The position numbers and the translations under genes are program-made. The notes under the pieces are model-generated. The model saw only the letters and a program-made list of their open reading frames with translations. It ran no database searches and had not been told where the DNA came from. A DNA stretch of 64,000 nucleotides. Source: Anaeromyxobacter soli (GTDB lineage Bacteria > Myxococcota > Myxococcia > Myxococcales > Anaeromyxobacteraceae). Positions within the stretch are counted from its first letter, which is position 1; each line of letters starts with the position of its first letter. Below are positions 8,628 to 16,463 of this stretch, piece after piece. The stretch lies in assembly GCF_022808855.1 (NCBI RefSeq), contig NZ_JAKZLF010000009.1, positions 66,195 through 130,194 of the forward strand. Direction: 5' to 3'.

Positions 8628-9862
8628 GGGGCGAGCGTCGCGGGCACCGGGGTCCTTCGCTCGCGGGGACGGACCCGCCGCTCGAGGCGCCACAGGAGTG
8701 CTGGGGCCGCGGCGGCCAGCGCCACGGCGAACCACGCCGCGCGATCCATCCCCGCGAGCCTGCCGCCGGGCAGCTGCTCGAGCACGCCCGCCGCGAGGAG
8801 CGCGCCCGTGGCCGACCCCAGGTGCTGGACGACCGACTGCGCCGACATGAAGCGGGCGCGCTCCTGGGGCGCGGGCACCTGGCTCGCGAGGGCCTGCATC
8901 GGCACCATCCGGAAGCTGCTCGCGGCCATGAAGGCCACGAACAGGGCGAGCGCCGGCGGCGCCCGGGACGGGAAGACGAAGGCGGCGAGCACCACCGCGA
9001 CGAAGACGGCTGTCCCTCCTGCCGCGGTGACCGCCGCGCCGAAGCGGTCGGCGAGGCGGCCGGAGAGCCGCATCACCGCGAAGCTCACCGCGCCCCCCGC
9101 GACGAAGAGCAGGCCCAGGTGCTCCCGCGGGTAGCCGAGGTTGTACTGCCAGTAGGCCGCGATGTTCGGGACGAGCGCGAACTGCGCCGTCATGACCGCG
9201 GCCGTCGCGCCGAGCGCGAGCGCGACCGCGGGACGGCGCAGGAGCGCGCCCGTGCTCGAGCCGGGCTCCGGGCGCAGGCCGAGGTGCCGCCGGAGAGGTG
9301 GCAGGAGGGTGACCGCAGTCGCGGCGAGCACCGCCCCGAGCGCCGCCACGGCGAAGAACGGCATCCTCCATCCGCCCAGCCGCGCGAGCTCGAGGCCCGC
9401 CGGGACGCCCAGCACGGAGGCCAGCGCGAAGGCCCCCATGACCGCCCCCATGGCGCGTCCGCGACGCTCGGCCGGCACCACGTCCGAGATGATCGCCAGC
9501 GACAGCGACGTCGCCGGCCCGCCGAAGGCGCCCGCGAGGATCCTCGCCCCCAGCATCGACGAGAGGCTCGTGGCGAACGCGCCGGCCGCCGTGCCCACCA
9601 CGAGCCCGCCGAGCACGACGCCGAGCGCCTTGCGCCGGTCGAAGCGATCGAGGATCAGGGCGCCCAGCACCCCGCTGAGCGCGGCCGCGGCCGTGTAGCT
9701 CGCGCCGACCAGGCCGAGCCGCGCGTTCGGGATGCCGAGGGCCCGCGCGAAGTCGGGGCCGAGCGGCATCACCATCATGAAGTCGAGGACGTTGACGAAC
9801 TGAACCGCGCCGATCAGGAGGAGGAGCCGGCGCTCGGTGATCCGTTTCCGCATGGGGATCAC
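8585..9862 (-). CDS. MFS transporter (Bcr/CflA- or DHA1-like)
   Basis: Inner-membrane proton-driven exporter of 425 aa with about 12 hydrophobic segments. The loop after helix 2 reads LDRFDRRKALG, matching the G-x-x-x-D-R-x-G-R-R-type MFS signature, and the first helix carries the acidic residue in NVLDFMMVMPL, common in drug exporters. GTG 9862 or ATG 9853 can start the protein; neither has a strong ribosome site. A -24/-12 sigma-54 type element lies at 9866-9881 and would place the transcript start within a few bases of ATG 9853, so the messenger may be leaderless. A palindrome shared with other genes of the block lies further upstream. The substrate is unknown. Confidence 0.88.
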   Translation of the reverse strand: MIPMRKRITERRLLLLIGAVQFVNVLDFMMVMPLGPDFARALGIPNARLGLVGASYTAAAALSGVLGALILDRFDRRKALGVVLGGLVVGTAAGAFATSLSSMLGARILAGAFGGPATSLSLAIISDVVPAERRGRAMGAVMGAFALASVLGVPAGLELARLGGWRMPFFAVAALGAVLAATAVTLLPPLRRHLGLRPEPGSSTGALLRRPAVALALGATAAVMTAQFALVPNIAAYWQYNLGYPREHLGLLFVAGGAVSFAVMRLSGRLADRFGAAVTAAGGTAVFVAVVLAAFVFPSRAPPALALFVAFMAASSFRMVPMQALASQVPAPQERARFMSAQSVVQHLGSATGALLAAGVLEQLPGGRLAGMDRAAWFAVALAAAAPALLWRLERRVRPRERRTPVPATLAPHAPAAAPSSQASR

Positions 9863-9865
9863 CGT

Positions 9866-9881
9866 TGCAGCCCTCGCGCCA
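9866..9881 (-). promoter_or_regulatory. Predicted sigma-54 promoter (MFS gene)
   Basis: On the minus strand the sequence is TGGCGCGAGGGCTGCA, with GG and GC in the required spacing (GG-N10-GC). The projected start of transcription, about 12 bases beyond the -12 element, is near 9855, almost on the ATG at 9853. The matching enhancer-like palindrome is centred 113 bp upstream. Confidence 0.5.
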
Positions 9882-9986
9882 GGGAGCGCACGTCGCGCCT
9901 CGGGGCCGGACCCGCCGTGGGCGCGGGCTTCGCGCTCGCCCCTCCCCTTCGAGCCGTGGGCGCTGCGCCGAGACGCCGAGCGATCC

Positions 9987-10001
9987 GCTCAGGCCTTGAG
10001 C
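9987..10001 (-). promoter_or_regulatory. Enhancer-like palindrome, copy 1
   Basis: Perfect GCTCA-N5-TGAGC palindrome. It contains the stop codon and last codons of the PPK2 gene and lies upstream of the MFS gene. The flank (CGATCC) is related to, but less conserved than, that of the other copies, so this is the weakest copy by flank. Confidence 0.5.
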
Positions 10002-10792
10002 TTCTTCAGCTCCTTCTCGAGGCGGCGCGCCTGGGCCTTCTCGTGGACGCGCGCCTCCATCCACTCCGCGTGCCGGGCGAGCCGCTCGGTGACGATGCGC
10101 AGCACCCGCTCGCGCGCGTACCACTTGCGGTCCGCCGGGACGAGGTGCCAACGCGCCCTGGCCGTGTCCGTGCGCTCGAACATGTCGTCCACCGCGTCCA
10201 CGTACGAATCCCAGCGCTTGCGGGCGCGCACGTCGGCGTCCGCGAGCTTCCACTGCTTGTAGGGATCCTTCAGCCGCTCCTCGAACCGGCGGAGCTGCTC
10301 GGCCTTGCTGATGCCGAGGAAGATCTTGACCACGTCGATCCCGTCGTCGACGAGCGTGCGCTCGAACTCGTTGATCTCGCGGTAGGCGCGCTTCCACTCG
10401 GACTTCTTCGCGAGCCCGTCCACGCGCTCGACCAGCACCCGGCCGTACCAGGTGCGGTCGAACACGGTGAGCGTCCCCGGGAGCGGCAGGTCGCGCCAGA
10501 AGCGGTACAGCCAGTGCCTGCCCTGCTCGTCCGCAGCCGGCGGACCGATGGGCACGACGCGGACGCCGCGCGGATCGACCGCCTCGGTGAGCCGCCGGAT
10601 CGCGCCGCCCTTCCCGGCCGCGTCGAAGCCCTCGACCGCGATGATGGCGCGCCGGCCGGTGTGGAACATGCCCTGCTGGACGAGGAGCATGCGGCGCTGC
10701 AGCTCCTCCACCTGGCGCTCGTAGGCGTCCTTGGACGAGACCTTGGGGAACGCGTCCTTCGCGAGGAGGCGGGACAGGGACGGGTGGGCCAT
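9989..10792 (-). CDS. Polyphosphate kinase 2 family protein
   Basis: Transfers phosphate between polyphosphate and nucleotides in the cytosol. The 267-aa protein has Walker A GFDAAGKGG (55-63), the lid and Walker B region FDRTWYGR (111-118), and the conserved LGISKAEQLRRF block, all diagnostic of PPK2. The length fits the single-domain class that phosphorylates NDPs or NMPs; which of these cannot be told by eye. It lies 56 bp after the DUF2917-kinase gene on the same strand. Its last codons overlap a palindrome shared with upstream regions of neighbouring genes. Confidence 0.93.
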   Translation of the reverse strand: MAHPSLSRLLAKDAFPKVSSKDAYERQVEELQRRMLLVQQGMFHTGRRAIIAVEGFDAAGKGGAIRRLTEAVDPRGVRVVPIGPPAADEQGRHWLYRFWRDLPLPGTLTVFDRTWYGRVLVERVDGLAKKSEWKRAYREINEFERTLVDDGIDVVKIFLGISKAEQLRRFEERLKDPYKQWKLADADVRARKRWDSYVDAVDDMFERTDTARARWHLVPADRKWYARERVLRIVTERLARHAEWMEARVHEKAQARRLEKELKKLKA

Positions 10793-10848
10793 CGGAACCC
10801 TCGGAGAGCTCCGACGAGCCTAGCACGCGCGATCCGCCTTGCCCGCGC

Positions 10849-11841
10849 TCACGCGGACCGCGAGAGCTCCGCCGCGCTCGCGCCCGAGGCGACCCGACCG
10901 GGCAGGATGGCCCTGACCGTGGTCCCCTTCCCCGGCACGCTCTCGTACTGCAGCGACCCGCCGTGATCCGCGATGACCGCGCGCGCCAGCACCACGCCGA
11001 GCCCGGTGCCGTCCTCGCGGGTGGTGAAGAACGGCGTGCCGAGGCGCGCCAGGGTCTCGGAGGACATCCCGCGGCCCGTGTCGCTCACCAGGAGCTGCGC
11101 CCCGTCGCCGCTCTCGCGCACCTCGACCGTCACCGCTCCGCCCGGCGGGGTCGCCTCGATCGCGTTCGCGACGAGGTTGAGGAGCGCCTCCCTGAGCCGG
11201 CGCGGATCGCCCTCGACCGTGGCGTCCCCGCGCGCGACCAGCCGGACCCGCGCCTCGCCCGCGATCGCCGAGAGCGCGAGCAGCGCGTCGGCGACGAGCG
11301 GCGCGAGCGCGAGCCGCGGCGCCCTCCCGCCCTCGCGGAGCCGCGTCGACGAGAGGTAGCGCCGCAGGATCTCCTGCATCCGCGCGACCTCGCGCTCGAT
11401 GAGCACGAGGCGCTCGTGCGCGGGGGCCTCGGCCGGGTTGCGCAGCCCGAGCTGCACGAGCGCCTTCACGCCGGCGAGCGGGTTCTTGAGCTCGTGCGCC
11501 ACCTCGACGCCGAGCGCGTCCACGCTCGCGCCCGGGGCCTCCGCCTCGGAGGCCGGCTCGGCGCCCCCGCGCGCGAGGATCCGGAGCCCGTCGCGCACGG
11601 AGAGGGTCGCGTCGGTGAACGCCCACGCGACCGCGAGCCCGCCGCGCGGCAGGACCAGCTCGTCGCCGGCCTCGAGCACGTGATCCTCGCGATCGCCGTT
11701 GCGCGTGACGAGCACCGTCCCGCGCTCGGCGCGCACGACCGACGCGACGCGGCGGCGCGGCAGCCTCAGGGTCGCGTTCTCCGCGAGGTCCCAGCTCTCG
11801 CGGGGGGAGGGCTTCCGGGTCGAACGCTCCGTCCTGGCCAT
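10849..11841 (-). CDS. DUF2917-histidine kinase fusion
   Basis: Soluble kinase of 330 aa in which a DUF2917-like barrel (about 18-85) replaces the usual sensor. After a short linker come the H box AHELKNPL (His116), N box NLVANAIEA, G1 GRGMS and G2 region DGTGLGVVLA. From the H box on it is nearly the same as the NtrC-partner kinase at 21120-22439: both share GVKALVQLGLRNPAEAP and GTPFFTTREDGTGLG, so they are paralogues with swapped sensors. No response regulator lies beside it, which suggests it signals to the NtrC-family regulator at 19745-21145. ATG 11841 has AAGGAAG about 7 nt upstream. It follows the RND pump gene by 118 bp. Confidence 0.88.
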   Translation of the reverse strand: MARTERSTRKPSPRESWDLAENATLRLPRRRVASVVRAERGTVLVTRNGDREDHVLEAGDELVLPRGGLAVAWAFTDATLSVRDGLRILARGGAEPASEAEAPGASVDALGVEVAHELKNPLAGVKALVQLGLRNPAEAPAHERLVLIEREVARMQEILRRYLSSTRLREGGRAPRLALAPLVADALLALSAIAGEARVRLVARGDATVEGDPRRLREALLNLVANAIEATPPGGAVTVEVRESGDGAQLLVSDTGRGMSSETLARLGTPFFTTREDGTGLGVVLARAVIADHGGSLQYESVPGKGTTVRAILPGRVASGASAAELSRSA

Positions 11842-11959
11842 GGTGTGCTTCCTTTCGCCTCTGACCGCTCTCCTGCGGCGGGACGGATCATTCGCCGCGC
11901 ACCGGTGGCCCGCACCGCGCGGTCTTGCGCGCGGGGCGGGCACCGATGCGCGGCCCCGT

Positions 11960-14900
11960 CTAGAACCCGGGCTCCGGTCTCTCCGGACCGCCCTCCGCCG
12001 CCTGGTACGCGGCGCGGAGCGGACCGCCCCCCGTCGTCGCGGGCACCGGCTCCGGCTCGAGCACGCTCGGGGCGGTGGCCCGCCCCTCGGCGCGGTGGTC
12101 CCGGGCGATGAGGAGGTAGATGGCGGGCACGAAGAAGAGCGTGAACGCCGTGCCGATGGTCATCCCCGCGACGAGCACCAGGCCGATGCTGTTGCGCGCC
12201 TCGGCGCCCGGCCCGCTCACGAGCGTGAGGGGGAAGTGGCCGAAGACCGTCGCCACGCTCGTCATGAGGATGGGCCGCAGCCGCGTGACGGCGGCGCTCT
12301 GGACGGCCTCCAGCTTCGAGAGCCCCTGCTCCTGCAGCTTGTTCGCGAACTCCACGATGAGGATGCCGTTCTTCGCGACGAGCCCGACGAGCGTCACGAG
12401 GCCGACCTGCGAGTAGACGTTGAGCGTCGTCGTCCACCCGTCGGTGAAGAACCGGAGGGTCGGGTTCGGCATCTTGAGGAACATCATGACGAGCGCGCCG
12501 AACATGCCGAGCGGCACGGAGCCCGCCAGGATGACGAACGGGTCCCGGAAGCTGTTGAACTGCGCGGCGAGCACGAGGAAGATCAGCACCACCGCGAGGA
12601 GGAACGCGGGCAGGAACTTGTTGCCCTCCGTCCGCAGCTGGCGAGACTCGCCCGTGTAGTCGAGCTTGTAGTTCGCCGGGAGGATCTTCGCGGCCTCCCC
12701 CTCGAGGTACGCGAGCGCCTGGTCGAGGGGGCGGATCGCGACGCCGCTGATCTTCACGGCGTTGAGCTGCTGGAAGCGGTTGAGCGACCGCGGCGTGACC
12801 GAGTCCCGCAGGGTGGCGATGGAGGCGAGCGAGACGAGCTGCCCGCCCGGCCCGGTGACGTACACGTCCTTCAGCTGCTCCGGGTTCAGCCGCTCGGAGC
12901 GCAGGATCTGGGGTATCACCTTGTAGCTGCGGCCGTCGATGCTGAAGCGGTTCACGTAGTTCCCGCCGACCGCGGAGGCGAGATCGCGCCCGACCGTCTG
13001 GAGATCGAGCCCCAGCTCCGCCACCTTGTTCCGATCGAGCTCGATCTCGGTCGAGGGCTGGTCGATCTTCACGTCGATGAGCGGCGGGAACGCGAACATC
13101 CCGCTCGCCGTCGCCTTCTCCTGGAGCTTCTTCGCGAAGTCCAGGATCTCGGAGCTCTCCGCGGTCGAGGCGATGATGAACTCGACCGGGAACTGGCCGC
13201 CGCCGGGGAGCGCGGGCGGCAGGATCGGGAACGCCTGGATGCCGGGGATCGCCGCGACCTTCGCCTGGATCTGCGGGAGGAGCTCGAAGGCCGACCGCCC
13301 CCGCTCCTCCCACGGCTTGAAGACCGCGCCCCAGAACCCGTTGTTCGGGAACGTGACCTGGAACGTGAACTGCGACTCCGGGAACGCCATCACGCTCTCG
13401 TTCACCTTGTGCACCGAGGGCACGAGCTGGTCGAGCGTCGAGTTCGCGGGCGTGTTGACGACGCCGAAGATGTAGCCCTGGTCCTCCGTCGGGGCGAGCT
13501 CCTTGGGCGCCTGCGTGAACATCGCGAGCGCGAGCAGGCTCACCACGATCCACGCGGTGTAGATGGAGCCGCGCGACCGCAGCGCCAGCGCGAGGTGACG
13601 GGCGTAGATCGCCTTCAGGCGATCGAAGCCCCGGTTGATGCGCCCCGCGAGCCCGCGCTCCTCACCGCCGCCGCGGAGCAGGTACGCGGACATCACCGGC
13701 GAGAGCGTCAGCGCCACGACGCCCGAGATGGCCACCGCGCCCGCGAGCGTGAGCGCGAACTCCCGGAACAGGGCGCCCGTGAGCCCGCCCTGGAAGGCGA
13801 TCGGCGTGTACACCGCGGCGAGGGTGATGGTCATCGCGATGATGGGCCCGACGAGCTCCCGCGCGCCGCGGAGCGCCGCGTCGACGGGACTCATCCCGTC
13901 GCGCAGGTGTCGCTCGACGTTCTCGACGACCACGATGGCGTCGTCCACCACGAGCCCCACCGAGAGGACGATGGCGAGCAGCGTGAGGAGGTTCAGGGTG
14001 AACCCGAAGACCTGCATCAGGAACACCGCCCCGATGAGCGACACGGGGATCGCGACGACGGGCACGAGGACCGAGCGCAGCGAGCCGAGGAACAGGAAGA
14101 TGACGATGACGACGATGAGCAGGGTCTCGGCGAGCGTCCGCTCCACCTCGCTGATGGCGTCCCGGACGTAGGTGGTGGCGTCGAAGGCGACGCGGGCCTG
14201 GATCTGGTCCGGGATCTCCTTCTGCAGCGAGTCGAGCTCCACGCGGACCCGCTTGATCACGTCGAGCGAGTTCGCGTTCGGCAGGGCCCAGACGCCGATG
14301 AAGACGGCCGTCTGCCCGCTGAAGTTGGTGAGCGCGTCGTAGTCCTCCGCGCCGAGCACCACGTCGGCGACGTCACCGAGCCGGACGACGGCGCCGCCCT
14401 GCTGCTCGCGGATGGGGAGCTGCTGGAACTCGCGGGGCGAGCGGAGGTCCGTGTTGGCGGTGAGGTTGACCTGGACGAGCGAGCCCTTCGTCTGGCCCAC
14501 CGCGGCCTGGTAGTTGTTCCGGGAGAGCGCCTCCCGGATCTGGGCCGGGCTGACGTTCAGGGCCGCCATGCGGTCGGGCTTGAGCCAGATGCGCATCGCG
14601 AAGGTGCGGGCGCCCAGGATGTCGGCGCGCTGCACGCCCTCGATCGCCGAGAGCCGCGGCTGGACGACGCGGACGAGGTAGTCGGTGATCTCGTTCTGCT
14701 TGAGCGCCTTCGAGGAGAAGGAGAGGTACGCCGAGGCGAGCGCGCTGTCGGCGGACTCGATGGTGATGATGGGGACCTCCGCCTCGGGCGGGAGATCGCC
14801 GCGCACCTGGTCCACCTTCGCGCCGATCTCGGCGAGCGCCTTGGTCGCGTCGTAGTTGAGGCGCAGGCGCGCCCGGATGATGGAGACGTTCTGCTTGCTC

Positions 14901-15148
14901 TCGGACTCGATGTAGTCGATGCCGTCCGCCGCCGCGATGACGCGCTCGAGCGGCGTGGTGATGAACCCGCGCACGAGCGAGGCGCTCGCCCCGACGTAGT
15001 TCGTCGTGACGATGATCTGCGCGTTCTCGCTGCGCGGGTACTGGCGGGCGTTGATCGTCCGGATGGCCTGGACCCCCGCGATGACGATGACGAGGCTGAC
15101 GACGATCGCGATGACGGGGCGGCGGATGAAGAGATCCGTGAACTTCAT
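11960..15148 (-). CDS. RND efflux pump inner-membrane subunit (HAE1/AcrB type)
   Basis: Proton-driven exporter subunit of a tripartite pump, 1062 aa, the usual length. It begins MKFTDLFIRRPV as expected for this family, has two large periplasmic loops and the proton-relay pair in the helix-4 motif VGLVVDDAIVVVEN. The second half carries GLVAKNGILIVEFAN, the corresponding helix-10 motif. The gene starts 15 bp after the adaptor gene, so they are co-transcribed. Substrates may be hydrophobic or amphiphilic toxicants as for other HAE1 pumps, but cannot be inferred. Expression is likely driven from the sigma-54 type promoter upstream of the adaptor. Confidence 0.96.
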   Translation of the reverse strand: MKFTDLFIRRPVIAIVVSLVIVIAGVQAIRTINARQYPRSENAQIIVTTNYVGASASLVRGFITTPLERVIAAADGIDYIESESKQNVSIIRARLRLNYDATKALAEIGAKVDQVRGDLPPEAEVPIITIESADSALASAYLSFSSKALKQNEITDYLVRVVQPRLSAIEGVQRADILGARTFAMRIWLKPDRMAALNVSPAQIREALSRNNYQAAVGQTKGSLVQVNLTANTDLRSPREFQQLPIREQQGGAVVRLGDVADVVLGAEDYDALTNFSGQTAVFIGVWALPNANSLDVIKRVRVELDSLQKEIPDQIQARVAFDATTYVRDAISEVERTLAETLLIVVIVIFLFLGSLRSVLVPVVAIPVSLIGAVFLMQVFGFTLNLLTLLAIVLSVGLVVDDAIVVVENVERHLRDGMSPVDAALRGARELVGPIIAMTITLAAVYTPIAFQGGLTGALFREFALTLAGAVAISGVVALTLSPVMSAYLLRGGGEERGLAGRINRGFDRLKAIYARHLALALRSRGSIYTAWIVVSLLALAMFTQAPKELAPTEDQGYIFGVVNTPANSTLDQLVPSVHKVNESVMAFPESQFTFQVTFPNNGFWGAVFKPWEERGRSAFELLPQIQAKVAAIPGIQAFPILPPALPGGGQFPVEFIIASTAESSEILDFAKKLQEKATASGMFAFPPLIDVKIDQPSTEIELDRNKVAELGLDLQTVGRDLASAVGGNYVNRFSIDGRSYKVIPQILRSERLNPEQLKDVYVTGPGGQLVSLASIATLRDSVTPRSLNRFQQLNAVKISGVAIRPLDQALAYLEGEAAKILPANYKLDYTGESRQLRTEGNKFLPAFLLAVVLIFLVLAAQFNSFRDPFVILAGSVPLGMFGALVMMFLKMPNPTLRFFTDGWTTTLNVYSQVGLVTLVGLVAKNGILIVEFANKLQEQGLSKLEAVQSAAVTRLRPILMTSVATVFGHFPLTLVSGPGAEARNSIGLVLVAGMTIGTAFTLFFVPAIYLLIARDHRAEGRATAPSVLEPEPVPATTGGGPLRAAYQAAEGGPERPEPGF

Positions 15149-15163
15149 GTGGTGGCCTCCGGC

Positions 15164-16297
15164 TCACTCTTCGGTCGGCTTGGGTGAGAGCTGCGCGTCG
15201 GGCGCGAGGGCGTTGTTCACGGCGACCGAGGCGCCGTTGCGCAGCTTGAACGCGCCGCTGCTCACGACGGCCTCGCCAGCCTTCAGCCCCTCCGCGACGG
15301 CGACGACGTCTCCGCGCCGCTCCCCGGTACGGACGAACTTCTGGCGGGCGACGGTGGTCGTCCTCCCCGCGGCGTCCTTCTTCTCCTCGATGGCGTAGAC
15401 CGAGTCGCCGTAGGGCGCGAAGATGACCGCCGTCGCGGGGACGACGAGCACGCTGCGCTTCTCCGAGGAGAGCACCTGCACGTTCGCGAACATCCCGGGG
15501 CGCAGCCGCCCGTCCGCGTTCTCGAACGTCGCCCGCACCCGGACGTTGCGCGTGGCCGGGTCGACCTCGGGGTTGATGGTGGTGATCTCCCCGTCCCACG
15601 TAGCGTTGCGGAACGCGTCGACGACGAGGCGCGCCCGCTCGCCGGCCTTCAGCTCGGCGAGCGCCTGCTGGGGCAGCCAGAAGTCCGCGTAGATCGGGCT
15701 CACGGACTGGAGCGACGCGATGGGGGTCCCGGGCGCGACGACCTGGCCCAGCTCGACCTGGCGGATGGCGACGCGCCCGTCGAACGGGGCGCGGATGGTC
15801 TTCTTGGCGATCGTCGCGCGCAGGTTCGCGACCGTCGCGTCGGCCTGCTTCGCGCGCGCCTCTGCGGTGTCGAGATCGGCCTGGGCGTTGGCCTCGCCCT
15901 GACGCAGCCGCTTCGCCCGCTCGAGGTTGACCTTCGCGAGCGACGCCTCCGCCACCGCCGAGGCGAGCTGCGCCTCCTCCGCGGAGGTGTCGAGCTTCAC
16001 GAGCACGGCGCCGCGCTTCACCGAGGAGCCGGACTCGAACGTGATGTCCCGGACCGCGCCCGGCAGCTCCGCGGAGAGCATCACGCCGCGGACCGCCACG
16101 AGCGATCCGATCGCCGCCCGCGTCGCCTCCCACTGCGTCGCCTCGACCTTGGCCGAGGTGACGGCCTCCGGCGGCGGCACGAAGGACTCGCCCGCCCGCA
16201 CCATGGTGACGATCTGGCCGGCCTTCACCCCGACGAGGATGCCGACGACCGCCAGCAGACCGACGATGACCACGACCCACTGCTTCTTGCTCTTCAT
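15164..16297 (-). CDS. RND efflux periplasmic adaptor (MFP) subunit
   Basis: Membrane-fusion protein that links the RND pump to the outer-membrane channel. The 377-aa protein has an N-terminal membrane anchor (about 8-24), a barrel-sandwich hybrid split around a coiled-coil hairpin (about 90-165, rich in Ala/Glu/Arg), and the typical blocks GAVLVKLDTSAEEA, IRAPFDGRV and RLRPGMFANVQV. It is the first gene of the adaptor-pump operon. A -24/-12 element at 16334-16349 would give a leader of roughly 26 nt containing GGGGGCG, and a palindromic enhancer-like site lies 80 bp further upstream. Confidence 0.95.
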   Translation of the reverse strand: MKSKKQWVVVIVGLLAVVGILVGVKAGQIVTMVRAGESFVPPPEAVTSAKVEATQWEATRAAIGSLVAVRGVMLSAELPGAVRDITFESGSSVKRGAVLVKLDTSAEEAQLASAVAEASLAKVNLERAKRLRQGEANAQADLDTAEARAKQADATVANLRATIAKKTIRAPFDGRVAIRQVELGQVVAPGTPIASLQSVSPIYADFWLPQQALAELKAGERARLVVDAFRNATWDGEITTINPEVDPATRNVRVRATFENADGRLRPGMFANVQVLSSEKRSVLVVPATAVIFAPYGDSVYAIEEKKDAAGRTTTVARQKFVRTGERRGDVVAVAEGLKAGEAVVSSGAFKLRNGASVAVNNALAPDAQLSPKPTEE

Positions 16298-16333
16298 GGA
16301 CGCCCCCGACGGGATTCGGAAACCACGGGAAAC

Positions 16334-16349
16334 TGCAGACGCTGGGCCA
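16334..16349 (-). promoter_or_regulatory. Predicted sigma-54 promoter (RND adaptor-pump operon)
   Basis: Minus-strand sequence TGGCCCAGCGTCTGCA has GG-N10-GC spacing and differs from the sigma-54 consensus at few positions. Transcription would start near 16323, leaving a short leader with a ribosome site. It is nearly identical in its fixed positions to the elements at 18682 and 19578. Confidence 0.7.
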
Positions 16350-16421
16350 GACGACGGATGCGCTCTGTCAGCAAAACGGCGCGGCTCGAGGCGTGGCGGG
16401 CAGGGGGGTGCTGAGCGGATC

Positions 16422-16436
16422 GCTCAAGCCGTGAGC
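16422..16436 (-). promoter_or_regulatory. Enhancer-like palindrome, copy 2
   Basis: Perfect GCTCA-N5-TGAGC palindrome in the gap between the tolC-like and adaptor genes, centred 80 bp upstream of the predicted -24 element. A further half-site (CTGAGC at 16411-16416) creates a second, overlapping inverted pair with 5-bp spacing, so this copy may bind more than one dimer. Confidence 0.65.
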
Positions 16437-16463
16437 ACCCCCTGCCGCGACGGGGGCTGCCGA

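Noticed and set aside
6900-10966. Very long open frames on both strands (for example about 1300 codons on the minus strand and 1290 on the plus strand).
   Set aside because: They run antisense or out of frame to well-supported genes, are Arg/Ala/Pro/Gly-rich and show no domain. They are the shadow frames usual in very GC-rich DNA.
11699-15187. Plus-strand frame of over 1100 codons antisense to the RND pump gene.
   Set aside because: Composition is Arg/Asp/Glu/His-rich low complexity and the opposite strand holds a textbook RND protein. No separate start signal.
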